Source: Apium graveolens (lineage: Eukaryota; Streptophyta; Magnoliopsida; Apiales; Apiaceae). Taken from it: DNA of 64,000 bases. Under the pieces are notes generated by a model that saw only the letters and a list, made by a program, of their open reading frames with translations, searched no databases and was not told where the DNA came from. The position numbers and the translations under genes were made by a program. The stretch lies in NCBI RefSeq assembly GCF_009905375.1, contig NC_133647.1, positions 139,123,263-139,187,262 on the forward strand. The letters are read 5' to 3'. Below, piece after piece: positions 9,933 to 20,590 of this stretch (position 1 is its first letter; every line of letters begins with the position of its first letter).

Positions 9933-12225
9933 TTGTTAGACAATAACACACAAATACCTAGAGGATAACTCAACTAACAAATAAGAAAAAGATATAAACA
10001 TAAATGCAAAGTAAATAGTAGAAAAGTTTCTGGAATAAATATAACATTTTCCAGCTTCCAAATAAGATGTTCCTCTAGACTGAACATATTTTCTAGTAGT
10101 TCCATCTTCATTTGTACAACCACATTTCCTGTTGAGAAGCCCATATCTCTCTTGCTTCTCCCCCTATGAGAATCAACTGATTAAAGAAGATCACCTTTTC
10201 ATTTGTACAACCACATTTCCTATTGAGAAGCCCATATCTCTCTTGCTTCTCCCCCTATGAGAATCAACTGATTAAAGAAGATCACCTTCGTTTACCACCT
10301 CTCCCGTACAATAGGATCCGCAGATAAAAACCAATGGTACTCCCCTTTTGAAAACAGCTTCTTCCCTTACTAGAAAATCACCTTGTGTTTACCACCTCTC
10401 CCGTACAATAGGATCCGTAGTTACAAACAACAATGGTGTGGTGTAGTGTACATGTTTGATCTTTTTCTTTCTCCCTGCTATTTCTCCCCCTTAGTTGAGG
10501 AATCCTCCAAACTATTACTTAAGCTTTTATCTCCCCCTTAAAGAAGGAATGTATGCCGTCGTCTGAAGGAGTTCTCATATTCACTTGGTTGAAAAAGAAA
10601 TAATAAGAAGTTTCTCTTTCTTCCTCACTGTGAGTGTGTGATTCTGTTTAGTGTACCTCATATGAGTTTCACTCTTCTCTCCACTCGTGTTTACACTCAT
10701 TCTCACAAGTGTATCATTTTTCTCTCATAGCTCCATAATCCAGCTGTACCTGCAAGGAAAATCACCTTAGCCATCCTTAAGGAGGTCACAGGTGGTGCAA
10801 TGAGAGTTCACAAATCCCCATCCTTGTTAAACTCGTCAGATGAATCTGAGTCATAATCTACAAGTTGCTAGTTTCCCTTTTAGGGTTCCAGATTTGAATT
10901 CTGGGAAGGTAAACAATGATCCAACGAATTTAGCATAAAGATCAAAGTTCCCTTCTAATGTCTGTGAAGACATTTCCTTGTGACTTATCAGGTAATATCT
11001 GAATCATTGTCAACAAGTTGTCGATCTGTGCCTATGTCAGATCCACTATCCGCAGATGCATCCAGGGGATTTAAGCCTGGGGAGGTAGACACTGACCACT
11101 GACATATGGCTTTTGGATCGGTATCCTCTCCTAACACCTGTAAAGGCAATTGGTCCATTAACGAACCTTGAACAATCTGATCTGACCTTAAAATGGTCAA
11201 AACTCTTGTTTCCGTCAACTCATCCTTTGTGTGTGTAACCTTTCCTTGTGTATCAAGAATTGTTTATATTTGAGGTGGTGACACTACATCGGATACCCTG
11301 GCCGACAGGCAAATTTCAATAGATGCACCCTGTTGAGAGAATGAATCTAGTAACTATTTTTGTGCCTTTTCAGCCATTACATCTTTTTGAGAAGATGTAT
11401 GGGGGCTAGCAGTTGTCTCGGTTTAAATACTACTCATCTATGTAGGAGACAGAGCTATTGGGTTGACTACAGAACCTTCCTTATGTGGTGCACTAAGGCA
11501 CTATCTCCCTCACGCTCATTCATACTACATTTAGTGGTAAGAGAGTGTTGGTTGGTTATGTTTCTGTGTTTGTCTTTACAGTCTGGGATAGATGTTGTGG
11601 GTTTTCAACCTCATGACTGTCAATGAAAGAAAGTCATTGGAGACTGAACCTGTATCACAGAACATATGGCAATAGAGAGATAAAATGTATTTAAGATATA
11701 TAATGAATGAAAATTATACATTTAATCTTTTGAGAGAGATGATGTACACTAGTGATTTCAAAGGATTTTACATGAAATAAGAAATCATTAATGTAGAAAG
11801 AAGTTTGATTTTCTCCTAAAACTGTCTACACATATAAAACAATATGTTTGTGCCTAGTGATAAGAGAGTTATAAATATGACGACTCTACTAGTTCATATA
11901 AAATTATAACTTCAGTTAGAGTGCCATACCATGTCCTTGACAATTGCTTGAGTAGTACATTAGTTCATACCAACCTGAAGTGAGATTGTGAAGAAGAGAT
12001 TGCATAGTCCAATAGATCTGTAGCTACAAAGTCCATGAACTGTGGTGCACTGACTTCCTCTTTTGACTCACCAACCAGGATTACACTTGTACACATCTTA
12101 CTAGAGTCCAATTCCAAGTGTAATGTGCAGCAGGTGCCTGATATGTCGTAATATTCTCAAGTCTCGTCACTGGTGCTATATGTTAGATACTGCTTCCTGA
12201 TAGTAACCTAGCACAATATATAAAA
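9933..12225 (-). other. Long 3' region of the SIRE-type element, with repeats and env-like remnant
   Basis: No RT, RNase H or integrase motif is found here. A 91-bp direct repeat lies at 10107-10197 and 10198-10288 (TTTGTACAACCACATTTCC...). A second repeated block, CCACCTCTCCCGTACAATAGGATCCG, is at about 10295 and 10392. Between about 10985 and 11380 the minus strand shows protein-like, Ser/Asp-rich sequence with stops. The rest, 11380-12225, gives only short frames. SIRE elements usually carry an env-like ORF after pol; this may be its decayed remainder, next to a deletion of pol. Confidence 0.6.
10988..11380 (-). pseudogene. Decayed env-like third ORF of the SIRE-type element
   Basis: The longest open piece is 76 residues (10988-11218). 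Upstream on the minus strand the same frame continues to about 11380 with two stops. It has an acidic, Ser/Asp-rich tail (DASADSGSDIGTDRQLVDND). I do not recognise a domain. The assignment rests on position, between the deleted pol and the 3' LTR, where SIRE elements carry an env-like ORF. It could equally be non-coding sequence. Confidence 0.35.
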
Positions 12226-12229
12226 TTTT

Positions 12230-12440
12230 ACTGATAACATATCCAGCTTGCAAACAGCCATATCCCTCAGATAAACCTTTGCTGTTATCTCCAAAGGTAA
12301 CAAGGGGCCAGCTTTCTCAATCCACATTTGATAGCAGGGCTCTATCTCCGGTCGTATGTCTTGATGATCCACTGTCAAGAATCCATACTCCCGGTTTCAC
12401 CTGTTTAATGCCCTGCACTATAAATGGATTAGACCTTCTT
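12230..12440 (-). pseudogene. Copia aspartic protease fragment (SIRE type)
   Basis: After a frameshift near the end of gag, the minus strand reads VWILDSGSSRHTTGDRALLS, with the D-S-G active-site triad of copia proteases (about 12350-12395). A TGA follows, then WPLVTFGDNSKG and LSEGYGCL. The sequence then loses similarity near 12225, where the pol deletion begins. In an intact element this region is continuous with gag and cleaves the polyprotein. Confidence 0.8.
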
Positions 12441-14567
12441 CGGAACCCAAACTTGGTTGGGTCCGGCATACTTGTAGAATTGTCCTTTGTCAGGAAAAAC
12501 AACATTTTTAATTTTAATGGTCTCAACATCCTCAATGACTGAACATTTGACCTTGTAAACAGCCTTAACAAATTTTTGTTTAGGCTTAGGCACAAATGTC
12601 TCCTTTCTAGCCTTAGAAGGACTAGCAGTCTTAGACCTATCATGCTTCTTATTATTCATATGCTGACGAGGAGTAGTCTTATCACTAGAAACATGCTTAC
12701 CATTAAAATAAGCATACATCAAATTAAAAGCACAAGACATACAATTAGAAACACCACATGTTTTATGAGAGTGATTAATAGTAGGCAATTTATGCATGGC
12801 AGACATGGCATTTTTGTTATCCAACTCATGTGTGTCTGAGTTAGTCTCAGTTGCTTTCACAACTTTGACTGGAACTTTCGACACACTTGACTTGGAAACA
12901 ACCTTTTCATTAGCATGATCTTCAGCACGTATTTCTTCCTGAATAACAGAAGAGGTCGCATCAAATGGTTCAGCAATTGATGGTTTATAGAGGGGTTCAT
13001 CAACACCCTTAAGCACATGTGGTACTTCCCTCCCTTTAGCACAGACATGAGGAGGGGAGTTTATGCCTAATTCTCCAATAGCAACATTGTAATCATAACC
13101 TATTCCAGATGTTTGATTAACAGCTTGCTTACTGTAGAACTCTTTAGCCTTCGAACAAGAATTGAAGTAGGCTCTAACCTTAGTCTCAAGACCGGTGATC
13201 TTGTCTTTGAGAATAGTTTTGAGTTTTCTGTAATAGTCAACTCTATTCTCTAGAAAAGATACTTGTTCTTTTAATTTGTCTTGATTAATATGCACAAGTC
13301 TTAATTCATTGACCTCTTTCTCAAGGTCTGTGATTTGTAAACTTAACAGTTCATTATCACGACGTGCACAATCTAAGTTACCTCTTAGATGATAAACCAT
13401 TTCAGCATCAGAAAGTTTTACCTCTATTCTTGACGATGAAGCTTTTCCATCAATAGCCATAAGAGCAAGATTTCCTTCTTCTTCATCTTCACTGTCAGTA
13501 TCATCCCAGCTTCTTCCCTTTGCCAGATAAGCCCTTTCAGAGTTCTTTCTTACTTGCTTTGGCTTCCTACATTCTGTGGCAAAGTGTCCTAAATCATTGC
13601 AGTTATAGCATCTAATGGTGCTCCGATCAACCATCCTTGTTTTGTATCCACCACTGCTGGTGTTAGAGGATGAAGATCCACCTTTCTGGAATTTGTTGTA
13701 GTTGGACTTGTACTTAAGCTTGGGATTCCTCTTGAATCTGACATGGGAGAATCTCATGACAATTTGGGCCATTGACTCGTCTTTCAATTGCTCCAGCTCT
13801 TCCAAGGAATAAAAATCATCACTTGATTGATTTGTAGTAGGAGGATCATATTCTGCTACTAACATATTTTCCTCAGCCTTGGAACACTGTACCATTCTCT
13901 CCAATTGTTGAGATTGCTGTTGTTGCTGACCTTCAGCTACAAGTGCAGTAGATGTGCTGACCATTCTATCCTTCCCGTATACTTCCTTCTGTTGAATCTG
14001 CTCCAACTCATAGGTTTTTAACACTCCATAGAGCCTGTCCAAAGAAATCTCACTCAGATCTCTAGCTTCTCTAATGGCAGTGATTCTATGTTCAAGATGA
14101 GTTGGCAGTGTTAAAAGGAACTTTTTGTTGACCTCCCTGATTGAATAAAATTTTCCATTGATGTTCAGGTTGTTGATCAACGCATTGTACCTCTCAAACA
14201 CTTCAGTAATTCCTTCTCCTGGATTTGATTTAAAATGTTCATACTCAGAGGTTAGGATCTCCAACTTGTTCTCCCTAACTTCCTCTGTGCCTTCATTGAT
14301 CACCTCAATAGTTTTCCACGTATGTTTGGAATTTTTACAGTTCATCACATGTCTGTTCATCAAGGGATCAAGGGAATCAATTAAAATTAATTGAAGGCTG
14401 GCATCCAAGGAGGCTTCTTCCTTTTCATCAGGAGTAAAATCTTCAGGATCTTTAGGATAGGTTCTGGCTTTGGTGATCACAACATCATCTACTATCACCT
14501 CCGGTTCAATAACCATCGGAGTTTTTATCCCCTTCTTTAACAAGTTTGAATATTTGGGATTTGCCAC
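12429..14567 (-). CDS. SIRE-type GAG, intact 712 residues
   Basis: The ORF starts at ATG 14567 (MANPKYSNLLKKG). It has a UBN2-type gag domain at about residues 50-200 (KHTWKTIEVINEG, YNALINNLNING) and a Gln-rich run near 215. A CCHC zinc knuckle CYNCNDLGHFATEC lies at about residues 318-331, a predicted coiled coil at about 395-465 (LEKEVNELRLVH...VDYYRKLKTILKDK), and a basic C-terminus. It would form the cytoplasmic capsid that packages element RNA. It stays open while its pol is deleted, and its LTRs are alike, so the insertion is young. It ends at 12429, where a frameshift cuts the link to protease. Confidence 0.88.
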   Translation of the reverse strand: MANPKYSNLLKKGIKTPMVIEPEVIVDDVVITKARTYPKDPEDFTPDEKEEASLDASLQLILIDSLDPLMNRHVMNCKNSKHTWKTIEVINEGTEEVRENKLEILTSEYEHFKSNPGEGITEVFERYNALINNLNINGKFYSIREVNKKFLLTLPTHLEHRITAIREARDLSEISLDRLYGVLKTYELEQIQQKEVYGKDRMVSTSTALVAEGQQQQQSQQLERMVQCSKAEENMLVAEYDPPTTNQSSDDFYSLEELEQLKDESMAQIVMRFSHVRFKRNPKLKYKSNYNKFQKGGSSSSNTSSGGYKTRMVDRSTIRCYNCNDLGHFATECRKPKQVRKNSERAYLAKGRSWDDTDSEDEEEGNLALMAIDGKASSSRIEVKLSDAEMVYHLRGNLDCARRDNELLSLQITDLEKEVNELRLVHINQDKLKEQVSFLENRVDYYRKLKTILKDKITGLETKVRAYFNSCSKAKEFYSKQAVNQTSGIGYDYNVAIGELGINSPPHVCAKGREVPHVLKGVDEPLYKPSIAEPFDATSSVIQEEIRAEDHANEKVVSKSSVSKVPVKVVKATETNSDTHELDNKNAMSAMHKLPTINHSHKTCGVSNCMSCAFNLMYAYFNGKHVSSDKTTPRQHMNNKKHDRSKTASPSKARKETFVPKPKQKFVKAVYKVKCSVIEDVETIKIKNVVFPDKGQFYKYAGPNQVWVPKKV

Positions 14568-14742
14568 TTATAAAAACAAGAGCATCTTATTCTTCCACAT
14601 AATATAATTCTCTTTATCAAATTGTGGAATTTTAACGGTTCCAACTTTTTGTGAAGTCATTATGAATTTTGGAATGAATAAAAATTCAAGGAGTTGAAAA
14701 ATCACAAAAGTCTAGGATCTTGATTTGTTCGTTAATCAGAAG

Positions 14743-14754
14743 GCTCTGATACCA
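14743..14754 (-). other. Primer-binding site of the SIRE-type element (initiator tRNA-Met)
   Basis: On the minus strand TGGTATCAGAGC follows the 5' LTR after two bases. This is complementary to the 3' end of plant initiator tRNA-Met and fixes the element's orientation. Confidence 0.92.
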
Positions 14755-14756
14755 AT

Positions 14757-16134
14757 TGTTAGGTCTCAATGTGTTTGTAGAAGGGGGGTTGAATACAAAC
14801 AATACCAAATAATCGAATTAAATATGGAATAAAAATGTGAAACAAAATTCAAGTTAAATAAGAATATTATTAAACTTGAAAGGTGTTACAACAACTGTAT
14901 CGATTACAAGGAATTAATCTCAAATTAATTATCACAAATTTAGAATAAATTCGACATGAACTTTTTCTAGTTTTGCAATAATTAGAATCAAATGCTAAAC
15001 GCGATTTGAGATTAAGTTCTAGGGATTTTGATCCGCTAGATTGTTACACAAGAACAAGAGAATGATTTCTAGTTGATTGGATTTAACTTTATAAACTAGA
15101 AATTATGATCTTGAAGTATGCAGATGAAGGATGAAATATTGTCTTCTTTTTCTTTTCTGCTGTGTTCTTGTTTTGACTTGTGTTCTAGATTATTAAAATG
15201 AATGTTCAACTTCTGCTTCTTTTATCAACCAACCGAATGAAAATGAACTGGCATGACAATCTCTTTGGCTCAGCAAGACTTTCGGTAGGACTATCTTTTA
15301 GAACTAGCAAGACAATCAGAATGAACTAGCAAGACTTTCGGTATGACAATGAATTGTCATACCGATTGTCATAGTAGTTCAAACAGATTGTTTTTGCTGA
15401 AAATAAATAGATTTAAATCCTATAATAATTCTGGTAAGACAATCCTTTTGAATTAGCATGACTTTCGGTATGACTATTGATTGTCATACCGATTGTCATA
15501 CTAATACAATCAGTTGTCTTATTGAATTAAAACAGATTTTTAAACCAATTTAAATTCTGAAAATTCTTAATATTAATTCAGAATTAATTAATCAATTAAT
15601 TCAATTAATCAAATAAATTAATCTTTGCAGATATAATTTATTTTCTTAATTAAATTATATGAATTAATTAATTAATAGAGAATTAATACTAATCTTGAGC
15701 AGCATCCATTCTTCTGTAAATCTTCTGAAAATCACTGAAAATTATGAATCAATTCCACCAATTCAACGTTGACACTCGATGTACTGTCTGGTTCATGAGT
15801 GACTAACTTCTGTGACGTTTCTTCATGTCTTGACTTTGATACTCTGATTTTCTTCAGATTAAATCCTTGTAATTAATGATACTCTGACGAGATCTCTGTC
15901 ACTTGATTAAATCCACAATCTTGATTTGCATCACTGAGGCTTGATCAATTTCTTGAACTTCTTCCAGTGAATTAACTCCTCAAGTCTGTAGATGAACCTT
16001 GTTTCTGAATCCTCTGACAGATGTTACTTTGCGAGATCTCTCTGATGGTCGATCCACTATTTACTTATTACATTCTTATTTGAGTTGAGTTGAATCCTCG
16101 AATATACAAATAGGCCTATGACATATGACTTACA
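14757..16134 (-). repeat. SIRE-type LTR (5' LTR of the element)
   Basis: It has the same ends as 8538-9916 (TGTTAGGTCTCAATG ... TATGACTTACA). Visible differences between the two LTRs are scattered single substitutions and one or two single-base indels, consistent with a recent insertion. The 189 bp between it and the gag ATG (14568-14756) hold only the primer site and an AT-rich leader. Confidence 0.93.
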
Positions 16135-16139
16135 GCTTG
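16135..16139. repeat. Target-site duplication, right copy (GCTTG)
   Basis: Second copy of the 5-bp duplication made by insertion of the SIRE-type element into the Athila RT gene. Confidence 0.92.
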
Positions 16140-16777
16140 TTCTTCTCATTTTCTATCACAGTAATACCTCCTTTCTTAGGTACACATTGCACAGGGCTCA
16201 CCCAAGAACTGTCAGAAATAGGATAAATGATTCCTGCATCCAGCCACTTCAGAATTTCTTTCTTCACCACTTCTTTCATGATAGGATTAAGTCTGCGCTG
16301 TTGCTCAACAGTCGGCTTACTACCCTCCTCTAGCAGAATCTTATGCATGTAGTATGAAGGGCTGATCGCTTTGATGTCTGCTATAGTCCATTCGATAGCC
16401 GATTTGAATTCTCTCAAGATCCTTAAAAGCTTATCCTCCTCACTACCTGAAAGGTTAGATGCAATAATGACAGGTAAAGTAGATGCATCACCTAAAAAAG
16501 CATACCTCAAGTGTTCAGGCAATGGTTTAAGCTCCAAGATAGGTGCTTCCTCAATAGATGGTTTAAGCCTTCCTTCAACATTTTTGAGGTCAGAAGTACC
16601 AAGAGATTCAAATGGCATGTCTAGCTTTCGCCTCCAAGGAGAAGCATTTAGATATTGTAGTTGCTCATTGCCATCCTCATCATCACTGTCAAAATCCCCC
16701 ACTAAGGCCTTCTCTAATGCATCAGACATTAGCATATGATCAAGTTCTGAAGTAACCGTAGAATCAATCAAATCCAC
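16140..16777 (-). pseudogene. Athila protease-RT linker and N-terminal RT
   Basis: Read downward from 16777, the frame has an acidic linker (FDSDDEDGNEQLQYL), LKPLPEHLRYAFLGD, ADIKAISPSYYMHKI and the RT entry WVSPVQCVPKKGGITVI. It stops at the GCTTG insertion site. The rest of the RT is at 7729-8532. The reading frame is intact in this part; the damage here is the copia insertion. Confidence 0.88.
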
Positions 16778-17225
16778 TTTTAAGCACTTCCTCGTCTTCT
16801 GTAGGGAATTTCATCGCTTTGAATACATTGAATGTCACATCCTGATCCTGTACCCGCATAGTAAGTTCACCTTTCTGCACATCTATCAAGGTACGGCATG
16901 TAGCCAAGAAAGGTCTCCCCAAGATTATGAGAATCTTCTTATCTTCCTTGAAATCCAGAATAACAAAGTCTGCAGGAAAGAAGACCTTATCCACCTTTAC
17001 TAGTACATCCTCCACTATGCCTCATGGGTATGTAATAGAACGATCAGCCAATTGTAGAGACATGTAGGTGGGCTTTGGATCAGGCAAATTCAACTTTTTA
17101 AAGATCGACAACGGCATCAGATTGATGCTTGCTCCCAAATCACAAAGGCACTTGTCAAAAGACAACTTGCCAATGGTGCAAGGAATGGTGAAGCTACCCG
17201 AATCTTTAAGCTTTGGAGGTAACTT
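16764..17225 (-). pseudogene. Athila aspartic protease
   Basis: On the minus strand the active-site motif [11 protein letters not shown] is at about 17110-17145. It is followed by LADRSITYP and, after an in-frame TGA at 17022-17024, by [19 protein letters not shown] and ILGRPFLAT. The TGA sits where CGA (Arg) is expected, which suits deamination of a methylated CG. A frame change near 16770 links it to the next pol part. It matures the gag-pol polyprotein in the particle when intact. Confidence 0.85.
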
Positions 17226-19051
17226 TTACTGCAGCACAGCACTGCATTCTTCCGTTAGAGCAACGGTCTCAAGATCATCCAATTTCACCTTCCTTGAAAG
17301 AATACTCTTCATAAACTTCGCATAACTAGGCATTTGCTTCAGAGCCTCAGTGAAAGGTATGTTGATGTGAAGTTTCTTGAACACCTCCAGAAACTTACCA
17401 AACTGCTTATCCAGCTTTTGTTGTTGCAATCTCTTAGGGAAAGGTGGTGGAGGATAGAGTTGTTTCTCCCATGTATTACCCTCAGGCAGAGTGTGTTCAA
17501 CAGTAGTCTTCCTTGGTTCCGTCGCTTTCTCCTTTTGCTTAGCTTCTTCATCACCAACTTCAGCTTCTCCTACTTTTGCTTTTTCAGCCTCAGCAACTTT
17601 CCCAGACCGTAAGGTAATAGCCTTGACTTGCTCTTTAGCTTCCTTCCTGCCTGGCACTTCAGTATCACTGAGAAGTGTGCCAGGTTGATGATTGAGCACT
17701 GCATTGGCTATTTGATCGATTTGATTTTCCAAGGTCTTGATAGAGACCGCCTGACTTTTGCACAACAGCTTAAGTTCCTCAAAATCAGCACTAGAGGGTG
17801 GAGCTGCACCTCCTTGTTGAGGATATAATTACCTTTGAGCATACTGATGTGGGTGATGGAATCCAGATGGATTGAACTGTTTACTTACGCCTTGCTGATA
17901 CGGTTGCTGAACAGCATTCTGACTATTTCTCCAGCTGAAGTTTGGATGATTTCTGTTGTTAGGATGATAAGTAGCTGGCACAGGCTACTGTGGTCGCTGA
18001 TAATTGTTCACATTTTGAACAGATTCGTTAACAAGAGAACACTGATCTGTAGCATGAGAACCTGCATAAAGCTCACAGACCATAGCTATCTGATTGACTC
18101 CATAGGTGGCTAGAGAATCGACCTTCATAGACAACGCTTGGAGCTGCGCTGCAATAGCTGTAGCTGCATCAACTTCCAAAATACCTGCTACCTTCCCAGG
18201 GATCATCCTTTGAGTTGGGTTTTGATGCTCATTTGCAGCCATAGTCTCAATAAGATTAAAGCCTCCGTATAGCTTTTGGCCCACAAGGCGCCTCCAGCTG
18301 CTGCATCGAGCATGGGCCGAGATTGGGCCCCCAAACCATTATAGAAACCAGTGATCACCATCCAATCAGGCATTCCATGATGTGGACACTTTCTCAACAT
18401 CTCCTTGTAGCGCTCCCAAGCTTCGCACATAGATTCTGTAGGTTGCTGCGCAAACTGAGTAAGAGCACTCCTCATAGCAGCAGTCTTCGCCATTGGATAA
18501 AACTTCACCAGAAACTTTTGCGCAAGATCTTTCCAAGTAGTGATAGACCCAGCTGGTTTAGAATGTAACCAGTCCTTAGCTTTATCCCTCAGTGAGAATG
18601 GGAAAAGCCTCAGCTTGATAGCCTCATCAGTCATACCATTATATTTGAAAGTACTGCAGATCTCGACAAAATTCCTTATGTGCATGTTGGGGTCTTCAGT
18701 CGCAGTACCTCCAAAAGAAACAGAATCCTGTACCATCTGAATAGTGCCCGACTTAATTTCAAAGTTATTGGCCTCAATAGCCGGGTGCATGATGCTAGAC
18801 TGAATGTCATCAATTTTAGGCCGAGAAAAGTCCATAAGAGTTGGATCTGCCGGAACAATACGATCACCCATGATTACTGGCTCTTTCTGCTCACTTCCTG
18901 AATCCGAATCTTCAAAATCTATCTTCTCCGGAATATCAAGAACTTCATCTGTCTCCTCAGCCGTTTCTAAATCCTCTTGCGAGTACGAGAACTTGTTTGC
19001 ATAAATGCTCGCTAAAGTACCTGAAACACAACCGAAAACAATAAGTAACAC
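17226..19051 (-). pseudogene. Athila GAG, frameshifted
   Basis: The first part (18203-19051) opens with an acidic leader and MGDRIVPADPTLMDFS. It then has the retrotransposon gag core (IRNFVEICSTFKYNGM, LFPFSLRDKAKDWL, FLVKFYPMAKTA, GMPDWMVITGFYNGL). A one-base shift near 18215-18280 moves the frame to 17985-18284 (TYGVNQIAMVCELYAGSHAT). Stops near 17983 and 17830 follow, and then a third open piece (17226-17765). That piece is charged and Lys/Glu-rich, with ending motif PPPPFPKRLQQQKLDKQF. The start is taken upstream of MGDRIV because the frame is open from about 19051. It would form the capsid; this copy cannot. Confidence 0.85.
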
Positions 19052-19115
19052 GTCTTAATCATTGAGTCCTAATGGCCAATGATGGTAAGTACATAAACTA
19101 AACAATAACGCCGAG

Positions 19116-19133
19116 TCCCCGGCAGCGGCGCCA
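19116..19133 (-). other. Primer-binding site of the Athila element (tRNA-Asp type)
   Basis: On the minus strand TGGCGCCGCTGCCGGGGA lies six bases from the LTR end. It differs by about one base from the complement of the 3' end of plant tRNA-Asp, the primer known for Athila-lineage elements. Confidence 0.85.
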
Positions 19134-19139
19134 AAAACT

Positions 19140-20585
19140 TGTTAGGGCGAAAACACGCGCTAATAACACATGCAAGTATACGCGTTCGCAAGTAATATAG
19201 AATACTTTCTAGTTCGTTCCCACAGAGACTCGGACTAATTATGTTCAATTACACTCACTCACCAATGTATGATTACTTCTCAATGTTAAAACAATAACAC
19301 TTAGATTTGATTAACTAATTATTAACTATAATTAACTACGAGAATTAAGCACTTAATTAACACTTGAATTAACAATATTAAAACACTCATGAGATCACAA
19401 CTTCATTACTACTTCCTTCAATAGTCATTGTTATTACCCTTAGCATGCAACAGTAATGATATTAATCGAATAACATGAAACTGATAAAAGCCAACTTTCA
19501 TTGTACCAATACCATTCTACCAAACATCCATAATTAAGATAGAAGTTGAATAGGCATCAATTATGTTGAGTCCCTATATGTCTACAAAAATTGACAACAT
19601 AACGATTTAAGCACAAGTTATTCCTTTTGATTACACAGGGAGAATAAAACGGTTAGAGTTAACCACTAATCATGCATACTCTTACATGAACCTATGCTAG
19701 CATGGCAAGTTCTAAATCTCAAGATCCACCGTCGCTTCACAAGAGATTAACATCATATCTTATATGTTCGCGACGCACATAAGATGACTAAGCACAACCA
19801 ATACTAGATATCATACAATCATCACACACTAAGGTATTAAATAACTAACTAAAGAATTCCATAGTAAATCCGTTATGACCCCATGATCACGATTAGCCCA
19901 TGATAGCACTCATCGTCATCATGGGTTCATATGAAAACATGATAATAACACACAAGAATAATAACTAAAACTACTTATATTAAACCAGAGTACGTCACAA
20001 GAGTAAATAGGTTCAAAGTAAAGAAAACTAGTATCCAACGTTACAACGAAATAAAGAATCACAAGAAAATATGCTTCCTCTTCGTTGCGGTGTGCTAAAA
20101 CGGTCTTCTTCCTTATCTCATCGCTCTTCGATTAATACTACGATCCAACCTTTGCGAAACGTCTCTGAAATCTACTTATAGGAGTCCTATAATACACAGC
20201 TAACTCAGAAGTTGGAAGTTAAACAGAATCAGGAGTCTAAAATATTAATTCTGATTTTCGTCCCCGAGCGGCCGCTCAGCATTCCTGAGCGGGCGCTCAG
20301 CTTCCTGAGCGGTCGCTCAGCAGAGCTGAGCGGGCGCTCAACTCCCTACTGGAAACTGCTATGTTTTTCTCCCGTTTCTTCGCTGCAATCTGCTCCTATC
20401 TTCCCGCTTACAATGCTAAACACATACCAAGGCTTATTATTGATGAAATCTCTCACGAAATGCCATTAATACCCTGAAATGCACAAACACTAGAAAATCA
20501 CATCAAATACACAAAATACTTGATTTCAAGACATCAATTCAAGCCATTATAAGATGTTCTAAGTGGTATAAAATGCCACTTATCA
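19140..20585 (-). repeat. Athila 5' LTR, complete (1446 bp)
   Basis: It begins TGTTAGGGCGAAAACACG on the plus strand and ends ...CCACTTATCA. It is bounded inside by the primer-binding site and outside by the TTTGT duplication. It holds a cluster of GC-rich palindromes at 20266-20341. Apart from that it is AT-rich, with no ORF I regard as real. The matching 3' LTR is reduced to 31 bp. Confidence 0.92.
20266..20341. repeat. Four GC-rich imperfect palindromes in the Athila LTR
   Basis: Four units of the form CTGAGCGGNCGCTCAG follow one another with 4-7 bp spacers: GAGCGGCCGCTCAG, CTGAGCGGGCGCTCAG, CTGAGCGGTCGCTCAG and CTGAGCGGGCGCTCAA. Each can fold on itself. The middle bases vary while the arms are kept. 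They lie on the plus strand about 245-320 bp from the outer LTR end, in the U3 side of this minus-strand element. Confidence 0.85.
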
Positions 20586-20590
20586 TTTGT
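20586..20590. repeat. Target-site duplication, right copy (TTTGT)
   Basis: Second copy of the 5-bp duplication produced by insertion of the Athila element into LINE-1 ORF2. Confidence 0.92.

Larger units (their letters stand above)
8538..16134 (-). mobile_element. SIRE/Maximus-type Ty1/copia element lacking RT, RNase H and most of integrase
   Basis: The two LTRs are 8538-9916 (1379 bp) and 14757-16134 (1378 bp), nearly identical throughout with a modest number of substitutions. The orientation is minus: an initiator-tRNA-Met primer site lies beside the right LTR and a purine tract beside the left one. Internally there is an intact 712-codon gag, a frameshifted start of protease, and then a long 3' region with no RT. 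The gag length, LTR signature and long 3' region fit the SIRE lineage. The missing pol makes it non-autonomous, so it would depend on proteins of a relative. Confidence 0.9.
7698..20585 (-). mobile_element. Athila-type Ty3/gypsy element, internally deleted and itself interrupted
   Basis: The element lies on the minus strand. Its 5' LTR is 19140-20585, followed by a tRNA-Asp-type primer-binding site, gag, protease and RT. The downstream half (rest of RNase H, integrase, PPT and nearly all of the 3' LTR) is gone. Only the last 31 bp of the 3' LTR remain at 7698-7728, fused to RT-RNase H coding sequence. The RT wording (DHFPLPFIDQMLDRLAG, LDGYSGYNQI) is characteristic of the Athila lineage. A 5-bp TSD flanks it. 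A SIRE-type copia element (8538-16134) is inserted in the RT. Several stops and frameshifts make it non-autonomous. Confidence 0.92.

Noticed and set aside
20266..20341. GCGGCCGC restriction-site-like cluster suggesting cloning-vector sequence
   Set aside because: The site is one of four variant palindromes in a continuous Athila LTR bounded by a native TSD; no vector sequence surrounds it.
20212..20469. 85-codon ORF over the Athila LTR palindromes
   Set aside because: It reads the palindrome units as SGRS repeats; not a gene.
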